From Ceratopteris richardii (taxonomy: Eukaryota > Streptophyta > Polypodiopsida > Polypodiales > Pteridaceae): a stretch of DNA of 64,000 nt. Positions within the stretch are counted from its first letter, which is position 1. The number at the start of each line of letters is the position of its first letter. Position numbers and translations under genes: made by a program. Positions 39,243-51,599 of the stretch are shown here, one piece after another. The notes below the pieces were generated by a model, which searched no databases, was not told where the DNA came from, and saw only the letters and a program-made list of their open reading frames with translations. The stretch spans positions 121,723,222 to 121,787,221 of the forward strand of contig CM035423.1 in assembly GCA_020310875.1 (NCBI GenBank), in the 5' to 3' direction.

Positions 39243-40023
39243 TGTAAAATGCCAAAAAACTTGTAAAAATATTTATGCAACAGATGTAAAAATAAGGAAG
39301 AGTCTTCCTTATGTAGAGTAGAATCATATGTACTTTTTCTAGAATTTTTGGAAACTCCTAGATAGCATATTTTTAGAATAGAAGAGGAAAGGACCAAAAT
39401 TCAAGTGTGAAAAGGGACACTTGAAAATGTATAAAAGACACTTTCCTTATGAGAGGGTTGGTTATTTGTTTACATGCTATCCAAGTAAAGAGAGAGTTTC
39501 CTGTAGAAAATCGTATTTCTTCCTTTAGTGTGATTTCTTTGATTTGATTGAGTCTATTGTATGTGTATCCATGGAGATTTGTAAGCTTCTATTGTGTATT
39601 TCTGATGAATGTGTATGAAGAGAGTTGATTACTGATGTGTTGAGTGAAAAATTGATGAAGAATGGTGCTGGAGATGAAAATCTTCTGATTTTACAGAATC
39701 ACGATTGTCTCGTCTGAAGGTTACAGGTATCATTTTTTAGTTTTGACTTTATGATTGTATTCTACTGAGAAAATAACATGTTTTAGACACCAAGATTATT
39801 GAAAATGATGGAGTATTGCTCAAGATAATCCAAACCCTAGAAATTCCTCTTCATCTTCATTATTCTCAGAAATCCAGCCAGTTTTCTCTTATTTCTTGGA
39901 TTATATCATCTAGAAGGGGTTGTGGTCTCTTATATACTTCCAGGATTGACAAATATAAGATGTATTGTTGATTCTTTATGCTAAATGATTGGAGAGGACA
40001 ACTCCAAAGGGTAACAACAAACA
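39243..40023 (+). mobile_element. 5' LTR of the gag-pro Ty3-like element
   Basis: The right edge is set by the primer-binding site 5 nt later, giving ...AACAAACA at 40023. The left edge is one of three TGTAAAA starts (39243, 39262 or 39285). GTATAAAAG at about 39429 is the TATA box. A matching 3' LTR was not found beyond the coding part, so the element is truncated at its 3' side or was joined to the next element. Confidence 0.55.
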
Positions 40024-40028
40024 TTTTT

Positions 40029-40046
40029 TGGCGCCATTGCCGGGGA
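40029..40046 (+). promoter_or_regulatory. Primer-binding site (tRNA-Asp type)
   Basis: TGGCGCCATTGCCGGGGA matches, with one change, the TGGCGCCGTTGCCGGGGA site used by Athila/Tat-type plant Ty3 elements. It lies just inside the LTR end and sets the plus-strand orientation. Confidence 0.85.
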
Positions 40047-41786
40047 GTATATCAAAAGCTTCATTGAAGTTGGACCTTGCTGGATCTTCTAATGTGATGG
40101 TATTGAACACATAGAAAAGGTAATACTCTTTAATCAAGAAATGGAAACATGAAAGGTAGATTTCTTTGTTTGTCTTTTGGGAAAAGAAAACAATAGATAA
40201 CCTTTTGAGAATAAGAAGTGGTGAAATTTTTGCAAATTGATAGTTGCTCATATCATTTTTTGGAAGTAAAGTGCAGGTGTGTGAAAAATTGAATCAAGAA
40301 GCTGAAGAAGGTAAAATGTGTCTATTCTTGCATTTGTAGAGTGCTTTTTGATCAAGTACTAAGCAAAATTGTTGATCTTGGGAAGATGACATGATTGCAT
40401 TAAGGAAAAGTCAAGTAAAGTAGCTAGATGCAAGTAGATAAGATCCATTTGTTAACCAAGTCAAAGCAATAATCTTGAGAAAAAGCTGATTTGCATTTTG
40501 AGAAGAAAAATGTTTGAGTTTATCTTTGCAAAAATTGATAATTGCATTTCTTAAGCACATTTTTCTTTGGGAAGTTTTGCTCATGAACTGTTTTGATAGC
40601 CAAAGCATAAGAGAGTATAACCAATTAAGGAACACAGGATCAATAGATCACCAAACAAGAAACCCTAAGTGAAGTGTTTACCTTAATTTAGGGCAAAATA
40701 CTAAAAAAATTCATAAAAATCATTAAAACAATCAAACAAATTTCTTTTTTCCTTAGGAAGTTGGACTGAAGTTTTGTTGACAAGAGTAAAAGAGACCAAG
40801 TCAAAAACTGGAAAATTAGAAAAAACACGATTCTCTGTACAGGATCGCGATTCTCTGGATAATTTTTTTATTAATGATATAAAATTGCAGGTGATAGCTG
40901 AATTGGAGTTCGTAAAGGGAAAACAAGAGAAAAGAAGACTCTAAATTGCAAAAAAACAGGAAGTACAGGAAAAACACGATTCTCTGTAATAAATCACGAT
41001 TTTCTGTAAGAGGAAAATTGTTGGAATTCTGAGCATATTGGGGTTTTGAGATAGGTAATTGTAAGAGATTTCATTAAGTTGGGTAAGTGAAGGAACTCAA
41101 ATTCCAAAGAATCAGGTAGGATTGAGTGGCATCTGGAAGAAGTGGAAAAAAAGTACAGAATCGCAATTTCCACCAATAGGATAATGGAAGTGACTAATGA
41201 TGAAAAGATAGGAATTGAGGATTAAAATCATAAGATTGTTGAATAATAAAATTGGACAAGTGAAAAAGTTAAAAATCTGAGGAAATTGCACAGGATCGCG
41301 ATTGTGTGGACACTATAAAACTCTGGAAATTCAAAAAAAACTCATTTGAGAGAGAGACAGAGAGTGAGAGCAGGAACAGGATCGTGATTGTCTGCAACCA
41401 TAAACTTTTGGAGATTTCTGGATCAAGCAAGCAAGGTAAGGAGTCCTCATTACAATTTTTTGTATTTCTTTAAACTTACATAATGATTAAAGCACAAAAA
41501 AGCACAAAATAGCCAAAAACATGGAATTGCAATGTTCTGATTTTTTGAGTTTTCTGTGGAAAAAATAATAAATTTGAGTAAACTCTTTCATTGCATGTTC
41601 AAAAATAATTAAGGCGATTCTATTGAAGAAACAAAATTTTGAAAAGCAATACCTTAAAAAAAAATTTCAAAATTCGATCAGAATCGCGATTCTGTAGTCA
41701 AACACAAAATCGCGATTCCCAGAGCACAATTTTCCTAAGAGAATCGTGTTTCTAACGATTGTGAGCAATCACGATTGTCTGGGAAC
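40047..41786 (+). other. Long leader of the Ty3-like element with scattered ATCG(C/T)GAT motifs
   Basis: About 1.7 kb with no open frame. Words such as ATCGCGATTCT, AACACGATTCTCTG, ATCACGATTTTCTG and ATCGTGATTGTCTG occur again and again (about 40825, 40845, 40975, 40995, 41160, 41295, 41380, 41685, 41710). They become a regular array from 41787. Similar words also occur in the LTR near 39700. Confidence 0.7.
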
Positions 41787-42352
41787 AAAATCGTGAAAAA
41801 CACGATTATCATCACAAAATCGTGAAAAACACGATTTTCTTCACAAAATAGTGAAAAACACGATTTTCTTCACAAAATCGTGAAAAATACGATTTTCTTC
41901 ACAAAATCGTGACAAACATGATTTTCAGCACAAAATCGTGAAAAACACGATTTTCTTCACAAAATCGTGACAAACACGATTTTCTTCACAAAATCGTGAA
42001 AAACACGATTTTCTTCACAAAATCGTGAAAAGCACGATTTTCTTCACAAAATCATGAAAAACACGATTTTCTTCACAAAATCCTGACAAACACGATTTTC
42101 TTCACAAAATCCTGGAAAACACGATTTTCTTCAAAAAATCGTGGAAAACACGATTCTCACCACAGAATCATGAGAAACACGATTTTCACCAGAAAATCGT
42201 GAAAAACACGATTCTCACCACAAAATTGTGAGAAACAGGATTTTCACCAGAGAATCGTGAAAAAAACGATTCTCACCACAGAATCGTGGAAAAACACGAT
42301 TCTCTTCACAGAATTGTGAAAATCACGATTTTTCACTACAAAATCGTGAAAT
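41787..42352 (+). repeat. 29-bp hairpin tandem array (about 19 units) before gag
   Basis: The unit is close to AAAATCGTGaaaaaCACGATTTT plus a TCTTCAC spacer, 29 bp in all. CACGATT recurs at 41801, 41830, 41859 and so on to about 42325, one every 29 bp. Each unit can form a 9-bp stem with a 5-nt loop, and neighbouring units can also pair. Towards the 3' end spacers change to TCACCACAG and some stems decay. The array ends 8 bp before the gag start codon. Confidence 0.9.
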
Positions 42353-42359
42353 TAATTGA

Positions 42360-44486
42360 ATGATCCTTAGGTCTGGTAATAAATTATACTCACATTCCAA
42401 GCAAGAACTGGGAAGGAAGGAAATAGAGCTAGTGGTAGGGGAATTGCAAGAAAGAGATTTAGGGCAAGAAAACAACATGGAAAATGTAAATGAAATAAAT
42501 GAGTCCACTGAAACTGGGGATTATAGAAACATCTTCAAATATATGTATACAAATAGGTTTGGAACCTATGTATATCAGGATGGAATGCATAAGTTTCTCA
42601 TTAGATTGAGAAACTAATTAGAAGTTCCCCTGAATATAACACCAGTAGCTCAATTCAAAGATGGTAGATATGAGGATAGGCAGGGATGTGTATACATCTT
42701 CTCACAAGACCCAGAAAATTCTAATGACCTAGGGCAATGTGCGGACAAGAGACCATGGGAACAGAACCTAGGGCAATCAGACTTGCCAAAACCACATAAA
42801 ATTCACAATAATGGTGAACAACAACAGGGTAGGAGAATACATACTTCCCCAAATCCTTTTGAAAAGGAACCAGAAGGATTTAATGATTTTCCTCTAAGAA
42901 GAAGACATCATTGGCAAAATCAGGGTAGAATGCTTAGACCATATCAAGTAGCCAAATGCATGAAAAATCAATATGAAGGATATTCTGATCCTCATGCTCA
43001 TGCTGTAGAATTTAGACAATTAATTAGAGCAGAAGAGGTTGAGGATAACAAAGTACAATTTGAGGCATTTGTTCTAACTCTAACAGGACCTGGATTATCT
43101 TGGTTCATTCCCATGAGAAAGGAAAGGTATCTAGATATTGAATCCTTCCTAGAAGCCTTCATTGAGGAATTCTCAAAAACTGGAATAAAACATAGCACAG
43201 CTACATTGATACATAGCTTTAAACAGCAAAAAGATGAAAATGTCAGAGAGGCAACTAGGAGATTCAAGCAGTACATTGACAGATGTCCCAGAGAAGAAGT
43301 ACCATCGATGGCAAGACAAGTATCCCTATTCATAGAAGGATTAAGAAGTGCCCAATTAAGAACCCTGGTGTATTATAGGAGATGCCCTGACCTAGGAGCA
43401 TGTGTGAAAGAGGCAATAGATTTGGAAGACAACAGAGGCCAAGACCTGTTAGCATTTGATCAACCTAGAACCAATGAAGATAAAATTCCACCAGCAGAAG
43501 AATTGGCACAAGCCTTTGCTAAAGCCCTAGAAGTTAGCACCAAAACCAATTTGATGAACACCAAGATAACAACAAATAAAAAATGCTATAATTGTGGAGA
43601 AAATCATTTGGTACAACAATGTCCATTTTAAAAACCACCACATTTGCAAGATAGGAAAACACTCAAATACTGTACACTAGAGAGAAAATGGACAAATCAT
43701 ACCAGAGAAGAATGCTTCTACAATAAACAACCCATTAAGGAGAGAGATTATCCAAACCAAAGAGAATATGGGTTTATTGAGCAACCAAGACCTGTACTTG
43801 GGCAACAACCTCCATTACCAACTAATGTGGTACCAGTTAAATACACACCAATAGAGGAGGGAAACTTAAGGGTAAGATCACCTTACAAGGAAGATTACCA
43901 ATGGAATGAAGGATATCAGGAAGAGTGGGAAGGATATGAGTTGAGAGAACCAGAACTACAAGCCCTAGATTTGGGAAATGGGAGAATAGAGATGGATACA
44001 GCTACATTCATGTATATAACCAATCATTATATGTCTAATCAGAAACCTCAGTTCAAAGGGAGCCAAAAGATAACTTGTTATAGATGTGGGGGAGAACATT
44101 TCATTAGAGACTGTCTACAACCTCGTACATTAAGAATAGAAGCAGCTTATTGCAAGGATTGTGGCAGGGATCATTTAATAAAGGAGTGTCCAAAAAATCC
44201 TCAAAGACAACAAAACACATCTAATAACATACCATTAAAAACAGTAAACATCATGGAGCAAGAAGAATTGAGTGACATTGACCAAGTGAATGTAAATGCT
44301 ATAACAAGGGCACAAGCTAAACAACAAGAAACAACTAAGGAACAAAATGAAGGTTCAGTTTCAAAGGTGAAGAAAAATAGACAAAAAGGGAAATGGGAAA
44401 GGAAAAAAGAATGGGTAAAAGCTTGGAAGAAGAGAATATGGAACAATCAAACCATATTCCTCCTCAAAAGACACAAACCGAGTTAG
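42360..44486 (+). pseudogene. Ty3-like gag with three CCHC zinc knuckles
   Basis: One frame from ATG 42360 to TAG 44486 (708 codons), interrupted by only two stops (42615 and 43629). The middle part (YEGYSDPHAHAVEFRQLIRA; GLSWFIPM; FSKTGIKHSTATLIHSFKQQ) is a retrotransposon gag capsid. Three CX2CX4HX4C knuckles follow: CYNCGENHLVQQC (43584), CYRCGGEHFIRDC (44076) and CKDCGRDHLIKEC (44151). Gag binds and packages element RNA. The start follows directly after the hairpin array. The frame overlaps the protease frame by 94 nt. The low number of lesions suggests moderate age. Confidence 0.8.
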
Positions 44487-46003
44487 AAATAAAAAATTCA
44501 CAGAGTCTGGACACCTTGATAAAAGCATACAAGGGAAGAATACAAGAGGGACCAAACCCTACAGACCATGGAATGGCTTATCCTATGCCAGACATAGAAC
44601 ATGAAAGGATGCAAATATGCAAACAAATCATAGAAGAAGCACAACTCAAACTGGGGGAATTAAACAATTCTCAAACAACAGTTGAGGAGTCAAAGGCAAC
44701 AAGAACAGGAGAAACACTCAATCAAGAAGATAACCCACAAATTACATTCCAGGTAAATATAGATAAACAATGTACAATCTTATATCACACCACATTGGAG
44801 GAATTGGTGAAACAGAATCCTCACTTACAATACAAAATGGAAAAATGGGAAGCAATACCAGAAAATCTTGTCTCACAACCACAAGAATTGGAGGAATTAT
44901 GGTACATTCCAATTGATAAGATAGGTGGATATTGTGAAGGAGAAGAAGGGAACTCAACCTTGAGGATACAATTTGGTAAAAATCATGCCAAAGCTATATT
45001 GGATAGTGGATCAGGTGTGGCCATCATGACTAAACAAACCTGGGAAAAATGGGGAAAAAATGAATTAATACCCACTAAAATGAGATTGCAACTTGCAGAT
45101 GGACACATAGAAAAACATCTAGGAATATGGGGGAAGATTGTGGACATTTGTGGAATACAAATAGAACATACCTTTGCCATAGTTGAATTTCCACAATCCA
45201 CTTCATATGAAATCATCCTAGGAAGGCCATTTATGAGACAAATGCAAATTGTGCAAGATTGGGGTAATGATTGCCTATACCTTTAGAGCAAAGGAAGGAT
45301 CACCAGAGTGAATCTAAGAAATGGGCATTATTGTGACATATCCCCTCAAGAATGGTATAAAATACATCAAAACCAAGAATTAAGTGAAGAATCAGACATG
45401 GAAGATCAGAATGAAACAGAATCATCAATATGGAAGTGTAATGTGATAAGAAATCCCACAAATGAGAAGAGAAGATTGTGTAGAAGGAAATTCAAAGATG
45501 AAGAATTTGAGCCATATGGTTGGAATCACATTTTGGCTACTATGGATCTAGCCAGTGATGAGTACGTAGGAGTGGAATTTCAAAATGAAGAAGGGTATGA
45601 TGTTTTTCACATTGGGAATACAAATGATAAAGGTATCAAAAATAGAAGAGGACCAGGAAGAAGAAATGATATTGAGAAAAGGAAAACACAATATTTGAAA
45701 GAAGTAAAAGCTGAAGATGCAATAAAAGATAAAATCTCAGTCAAATATAAGAAAAAAAAACACAAGGAAATAGAAAAAGACCAAGAAGATGAGAAAAATG
45801 AGAAAGAAACAAACAAAAATCAACAGTTTGATGTACCAGCAAATTTCAAGACTTATGAAGTAGAAGACAGATTACTTCTAAAAATGAAACCAAAGAGAGA
45901 GAAGAAAAAAGGGGAGGCATATGACAATGAAGAACAAACTAGTTTCAAAGAAATCAAGAAAGTCCATGGTAGCGCTCAAAGCTGGTCAAAGTTAGGAAAT
46001 TAG
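44393..46003 (+). pseudogene. Aspartic protease plus lysine/glutamate-rich tail of the Ty3-like element
   Basis: A frame offset from gag by one base and overlapping it by 94 nt, with one stop at 45284. The protease lies at about 44950-45290: AKAILDSGSGVAIMTKQTW holds the DSG active site, and SYEIILGRPFMRQMQIVQDWG is the C-terminal ILG flap/core segment. A K/E-rich acidic-basic tail (45308-46003) follows and the frame ends. No RT, RNase H or integrase follows, so the element would depend on another element for mobility, unless pol was lost by deletion at about 46.0 kb. Confidence 0.75.
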
Positions 46004-47975
46004 GGCAAAAATTTCAATGTCACCAAATTAGATGAAAATTCATATACTTGTAAAGATTGTCAAAGGCAGTCTATTGCCCAAATTTCAGTAGAAAATGGAT
46101 TTTGTAGCACATTGATATGCTATGTTCATTTTGTAAAAATGTAATTTTTCTAGTTTGACCCTACAAATTCTTGTATAGAAATTTATGTTAGCCATATGGT
46201 TTGGCATGTATAAAGACCATATGTGGCTACATATTTGTACAAAGTTTCAAGGCTATCAGAGCTTCCTAGAGACCTTAATGCCACCTTGCAAGCTTCCAAA
46301 TGTAGACAAACTTGTACAAGGAAGATTCAGATGGAAGTTTTTTTTGCATATTCATGAAGGCGTTCTTTGGAAACATAGTCCTACAAAGTTTCATCTTCAT
46401 CAAAGCCTATTTGGAGGGTCAAAGAGTACAAAGTCCAGTTTTCAGGATCACCGCAGTTTTCTAGTTTAAGCAAATTGAAGGGTTGAAGGGCCACCACATG
46501 GCGAAAGATGATTGAGCCATGTTGTACGATCAAGATGAGCTCATATTCAAGGGTGGAGATGCACTTATGCTTAAAGCAAGGAGGATCCACGAGTTTTTCC
46601 ATAAAAGAAGACTTTTTTGATAATCAAAGATCAATAATGCAGTGTTTCTCCAAAAATAGTGGCTTATCTTATCCAAATTGATGTCAGCACTGATCCGACG
46701 GTCTAGATCATCCCCAGAATGAAGGCGCCTAAATTTCACTCCTTTATACTAGATTTGATAGAAAGAACAATTCCAAACCATTGATTTGATTAATCAAATG
46801 GTTGTAATCAAAAGTAGTGATCCTAGCGTTGAGGGTTGATTTCTCTAGATCCAAGGGCCCAAATTCATTCAAAAAACTATATAAAAATCCCTCCAAACTC
46901 CTAGAGCATCATTGTTAGGCATCCATAGGGCTCTTGCTAGCTTACGGTTTCCTTGAGACGATCACCCTCGGTTGAGCGAGTGAGGATCCAAGATGAGCTA
47001 GTATGAGTATAGTACCTAGTTTCAAATTTAAGTTAGAACTCCAATCTAGGATAGGCTCTTGGAACCAGCATCTCTATCTTGACTCACCCTCGGTGGAGCG
47101 TGTGAGTGAGTTTGAGCTGGTTTTAATGAGTCCTAGACTTCTTTAGTTAGACGTTACGAGCCTAGACATACATAGGGTCAATGAAGTGGAACTCGCCTTC
47201 TTACGTGTGACATTCGGTTGAACTGTCATGGTTTGAAAGTCAGAACCGCCTTTGATCAGTAGACTGCTTAGCTTGACGTACCATGAGGATCTTATACATG
47301 TATCTTAATTCATGTCACTTGTCACTTGTCTTTTGTCTCCTCTCTCAGTCTCTTAAGTATTTTTACATGTCTTCTATTTTCTTCTATGTGTGAGAAGGCT
47401 CCACAGTATTGCGTTGAACCAGTGAGGATGTTTCATTGAGCTTGTGAGTAAACTCTATCATCATAATTCACTTGCATGCATATAATCCATACATACCCAT
47501 ACATATTGATTAGTTTCTGAAAGTGTATAAGAAGCTCCAATATTGGACCATTCTTCCTTTCGAAACTGATTTATGTATAAGGATTCCATCTATTCTCGTC
47601 ATGCATACATATCATCCAAAGAAGACTATGCATATGGATTAGAATTAGGAAGTGTTTAAGAAGCTCCTTCAATGGACCATTCTTCCTTCCAAATTTGATT
47701 CGTGTGTATGGTTCTCTTTCATTCTTATCAGTCATGTTCATAAATCTAACTTGCGCTCCTACAATCTCATTCCCATAATCATTTCAACATCTCTCTCTTC
47801 TCCGTACTCAACATTAATTACACTTTCATGTCCTTAAACCTTCCAACATTCATTAGCTTCATACACCCTGTGTGTGCCACGACCGGACCCGATCCACCCG
47901 GATTGCGATCACCTCCACATTTGAACCCGACGTGAAACGCTTCGTGGCATTTGCTTATGATCTTGTTGGGAGGTT
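46004..47975 (+). mobile_element. Probable 5' LTR and leader of the second Ty3 element
   Basis: No coding sequence is supported. TGTAAAAATGTAATTTTTC at 46133 is a possible LTR start. ACTATATAAAAATCC at about 46880 is a strong TATA box. Repeated phrases (CACCCTCGGTTGAGCGAGTGAGGATC at 46964, and a near copy about 120 bp later) suggest a leader. Gag of the second Ty3 element starts at 47976. The primer-binding site and LTR end were not identified. Confidence 0.35.
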
Positions 47976-48270
47976 GTGATCCATATCCTTTGTTTCATAT
48001 TTTTCATCCTCATCTTATCATCATCATCAGTCTTGAGTGTTGCACTAGATTTCTCACAGTATCGTGCACATCTTCATCGTGAAGTAAACGCATTTGTGAG
48101 AGATCTAGAGCATCGTGCATCACTTGCTTATTCACATAAGATGGAGGAAGGATTCAAATCCCTTATTGTTGAGAAACAAGGCCAAAGAATAGTCTCTTCT
48201 ATGTTGAGAGAGAAGGGAAAATTCAATGGCATCAACATCACAAGCTACTTAGATTTGTTTGAAGAGCAAG

Positions 48271-49270
48271 TGTTGGGGAATTCTTGGACGAGAAGGAGTT
48301 TGAGGGTTTGTAGGAGAAAAAGGAAAGAATAAAGGAAGAAATGAGCTGGGAAACTTCACAGAGGAAATAACCTTGGAAGCTTCTGCAGAAGCACACCTTG
48401 GAATCTTGAGTTTGATTACAGTAAAACAATTACAATGTTTGAGCACAATCCGAGTCAATACTTCTGTGCGCACTACAGAGGGTGCTTAATTACAAAATAC
48501 CAATTATCCCGAAGTCTTCTTGCAGTCGGCCTCCTCTGCACCAGTCCTCTACTTGCTTCAAGCTTATCCTTGTGCACACCTTGCACCAAGCTTCCACCAA
48601 GATGAGGAATGAGTATCTTCTGTCGGCATGCACACTGCACAGAGACCTTGAGGTCCTTGGGATCTAGCTTCGCACTCCCTGCCTTCTTCCTTAGCCACTC
48701 TTCTTGCACTCTTCACTTCCACCCCTCGTGTCGTCGCACACCCGTGACTCGTACACTTCTCTCTCTCTCTTACTTCAAGTGTATCACCAAGAATAGCCTT
48801 TGCCTTTCTTTGTTGAGTGCGCCGGTTCCGTGAACTCTAACTGCACTCTAACTAAAATACAATCTTGGTACCCTTTCGATGTCCCAAGATTGCCTTTTAA
48901 GTGGAAGCCAACGACTCACTACTTTGTCCTGTAGTGACTTTAGACTTAAAGCAAAATTCTTGATTGGGCGGCCCTATTTCCACCTTTGCATACACGGCCG
49001 CTTCCCATACCTTCACCTTTTCCTTTTAATTCTTTACTTTTGCACCTAAGACTTTAAAACACCCTTTGAACCTTAAGGGAATTGGAAAAATACTTATGCA
49101 ATACTTCCCCAATTTAATACCTCTTGTCTGCGAACAATTAAAGACCTTTTATATGAACAATTGAAGGTGCACTACCTGTGCACTTTGACCCTGGAATTTT
49201 GATACTTTACTCTTGCCTATGCATAGCTGTGACCTTGACTTTGCTAGTTTCAACCGGTTAAGGCTCAACA
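48271..49270 (-). repeat. LTR, left copy (1000 bp)
   Basis: Begins TGTTGGGGAATTCTTGG and ends AACCGGTTAAGGCTCAACA as written on the plus strand. On the minus strand, CCACTTAAAAGGCAATC might serve as a weak TATA region and a long TTGTAATTGTTTTACTG stretch suits the R/U5 area. It aligns over its whole length with 51850-52849. Confidence 0.9.
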
Positions 49271-49627
49271 GATGCCCACCACCTAAAGTGCTCTCCGTCC
49301 CGGAGAGACCACAATGACACAATGCAAGGAGGCTTCAATAACAGATAGAAAACATCAGAAGAACCACAGAGGAAACGGAGGCAAGGAAATAGAGAGAGAG
49401 TGCTATTATTGATGAAGCATAAAAAACAACAGATAAAGAGTGCTACTAGTATTTATTAACCCGGATCATGGCAAAAGGAGAAGGATGATGAGATGTGTTG
49501 AATTTCTAGAATGGAAGCTGAAGCCCTAAATGCGAAGTGAAGTAAATTATTGCGAAGGGGGATGGAGATTTGCAGCTGAGGGTTGGGGAGAGGAGGGCAG
49601 CGGAGCAGAAGCTTGTTCAATCATGTG

Positions 49628-51420
49628 CTAAAGAGAACTAAGGCACTGCCTAAGGTGGTCCCTTTCGCGTTTGATACGACGGCAAGTAGCATTATCACAT
49701 AACCCTAAGGAAGAGCGATTTTGAAGATCGGATAAGGCCTTTAATGCAGAGTCGGCCATATCTCGATATTTGTCTCGCTCGTCTTTGAGTAAGCGGGCCG
49801 TTTCATTGAGCGATTGCCATTGAGAATGAGCTATTTGATTGATGTTGTCTATGGTAGAAATGTATTGTTGATGAATAGAAGTTGTGGCCGATACAGAATC
49901 CAAGGACACTTTGGAGGCATGAGCACTGCCAGAAGCAGCTGCACTGGCGTCGCGGAGTGAATGTAAAAAGGAAGGGGCGGAAGGGAGATCAATTGGAGGG
50001 GAGGGTGCAACAGGTGGATCTGGATGACTGAGAGGAGATGCAGGCGGAGTGGGTCGCGTGAATGGAACCGCAGTGGTCGGAGTGGGGGCGGAAAGGGGAG
50101 GACGAGGTGGTGTACAGGTCGGGTTGTGGGTGTTGAGCTGCGTTTGAACGAGCGGCCATAAAGCTGGTGTGGAAGAAGGGCCATGTGCCAGAGCGGGATC
50201 AGGGGTAGGAATGGGCGATTAGCCGGAGAGGCGGAAAAGATATTCAAAGAAGAGTGTGGAGGGAGGGAATTGAGATCAGGGGGAGCGGACAGCGGTGTGG
50301 AAGCGGAAGCCGAGTCGATGGAGATTATAGGGGAGGGGGAAGGAATTGAAGTGGAAGGTATACAGGGATGAGTATTCCGTTGGCTAACAGGGCTGGTCTG
50401 CGACTGAAGTAGAGGGGAATTAGGGTCAGAGTTCGATGGTATGTGATAAAGCCAAGCTATGAAGGGACCAGAATATAAGGAGAATGTGCGAGAGCCCCTA
50501 TAGACAGCTTCACGAAGGCGACGAGAGCGCAAATTTAAGGAACCATAGATGAGGGCGGCGTAAGGGTATGGGCGGCTATTTAGGAAGCAAAAAAGCGGAT
50601 CAGCAAGACGAATATCGGACCATGGGAGTGAAGATGTGGGACTACGAAGCAAAAAGAAGAAAATGAATGCATTAAGTATGGACGTCATGCGGATGGAAAA
50701 TCGGGCATTAGTGTCGAAGCGATCTCTACAAAAGGCAATTGTGGCAGAGGCTGACAATCCAGAATATAAGAACGGAGGACTACGAAAATCGACGGGGCAA
50801 GAGCCGAGGCTAGCAGCAAGAGCGGAAATGGAGAGAGGGCCTGTGCGAAAATTAGGAAAGAGGCGGATAGCTTCATAGCCGTCACTATAATTGGAGGGAT
50901 CATTCAGGAAAACGTTGGCCAAGCCCTAGAGACCCGCCTGTTGAAGACTGTCGACAAAGAAAAGGCGACGGAGTTCAATGGTTGGGAGAGATAAATGAAT
51001 ACGAATCTGCATATCTAAATCAGGCGGACGAAAAAGTCATCAGGCGGACAAAAAAGTCGCATATAATCTCCTGAGGGCGAATTTGGTTGCGAGGTATGAG
51101 AAGCTGAAGGAGAAGGAGAAGGATGGCGAGGGACTGGAGGTGGAGAATATATATCCGTGGAATCAGATTGAACCGAATAAGTGGGAATATGTAGGATGGC
51201 AGGAGGAAGTGAGGAAGGCGATGCATCATGTTGTGGGTCAGTGGACACGGGCAACGTAGGGAACTGAGAGTGGAGGCCGGTGGTGGGTGTGGCAGACACA
51301 AGAGGAGGGTAATTTGGATTGGTTGTATGCAGTGCTGAAGGAGTGAGTTTCGAGATGTCTTCCGGTGCGGTGGGATCGGCCAGAGAGTTCTGCGTAGAAA
51401 GGACCCGGTAGAGAGATGGC
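49628..51420 (-). pseudogene. Unknown protein carried by the LTR element (globular domain, proline-rich linker, coiled coil)
   Basis: Three minus-strand pieces appear to be one former frame of roughly 590 codons: an S/P-rich N-terminal part (51420-51040), a globular part (about 51012-50450) and a C-terminal part. They are separated by a 20-bp tandem duplication at 51019-51058, a TAG at 50928-50926 and a frameshift near 50215. The globular part includes IHLSLPTIELRRLFFVDSL, FLNDPSNYSDGYEAIRLF and FSLYSGPFIAWLYHI. After a proline-rich linker, the C-terminus (QWQSLNETARLLKDERDKYR ... RIKRERDHLRQCLSSL) is a coiled coil ending at 49628. It has no zinc knuckle, DSG, YxDD or integrase motif. A distant likeness to plant mobile domain proteins is possible but unproven. 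Confidence 0.5.
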
Positions 51421-51599
51421 AAGGAGTTGCAGGCTGTTGAACTTTTTGCGTTGAAGGAGTCGTATCACATCTAGGAGATGATCGTGGGTGGCGTGGGAAC
51501 GAGAACCAGTTCCGCGCAGGCTGCCCGTGTGAACTGCAGGCAGGGATGCAGATGAGATAGAGGAGGATGGAGGGGGAAAGGAGGGGAGTGTGGAGGGGA

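Noticed and set aside
41787..42352. CRISPR-like array of 29-bp palindromic repeats
   Set aside because: No unique spacers, no cas genes, and a eukaryotic retrotransposon context; it is a tandem repeat in an element leader.
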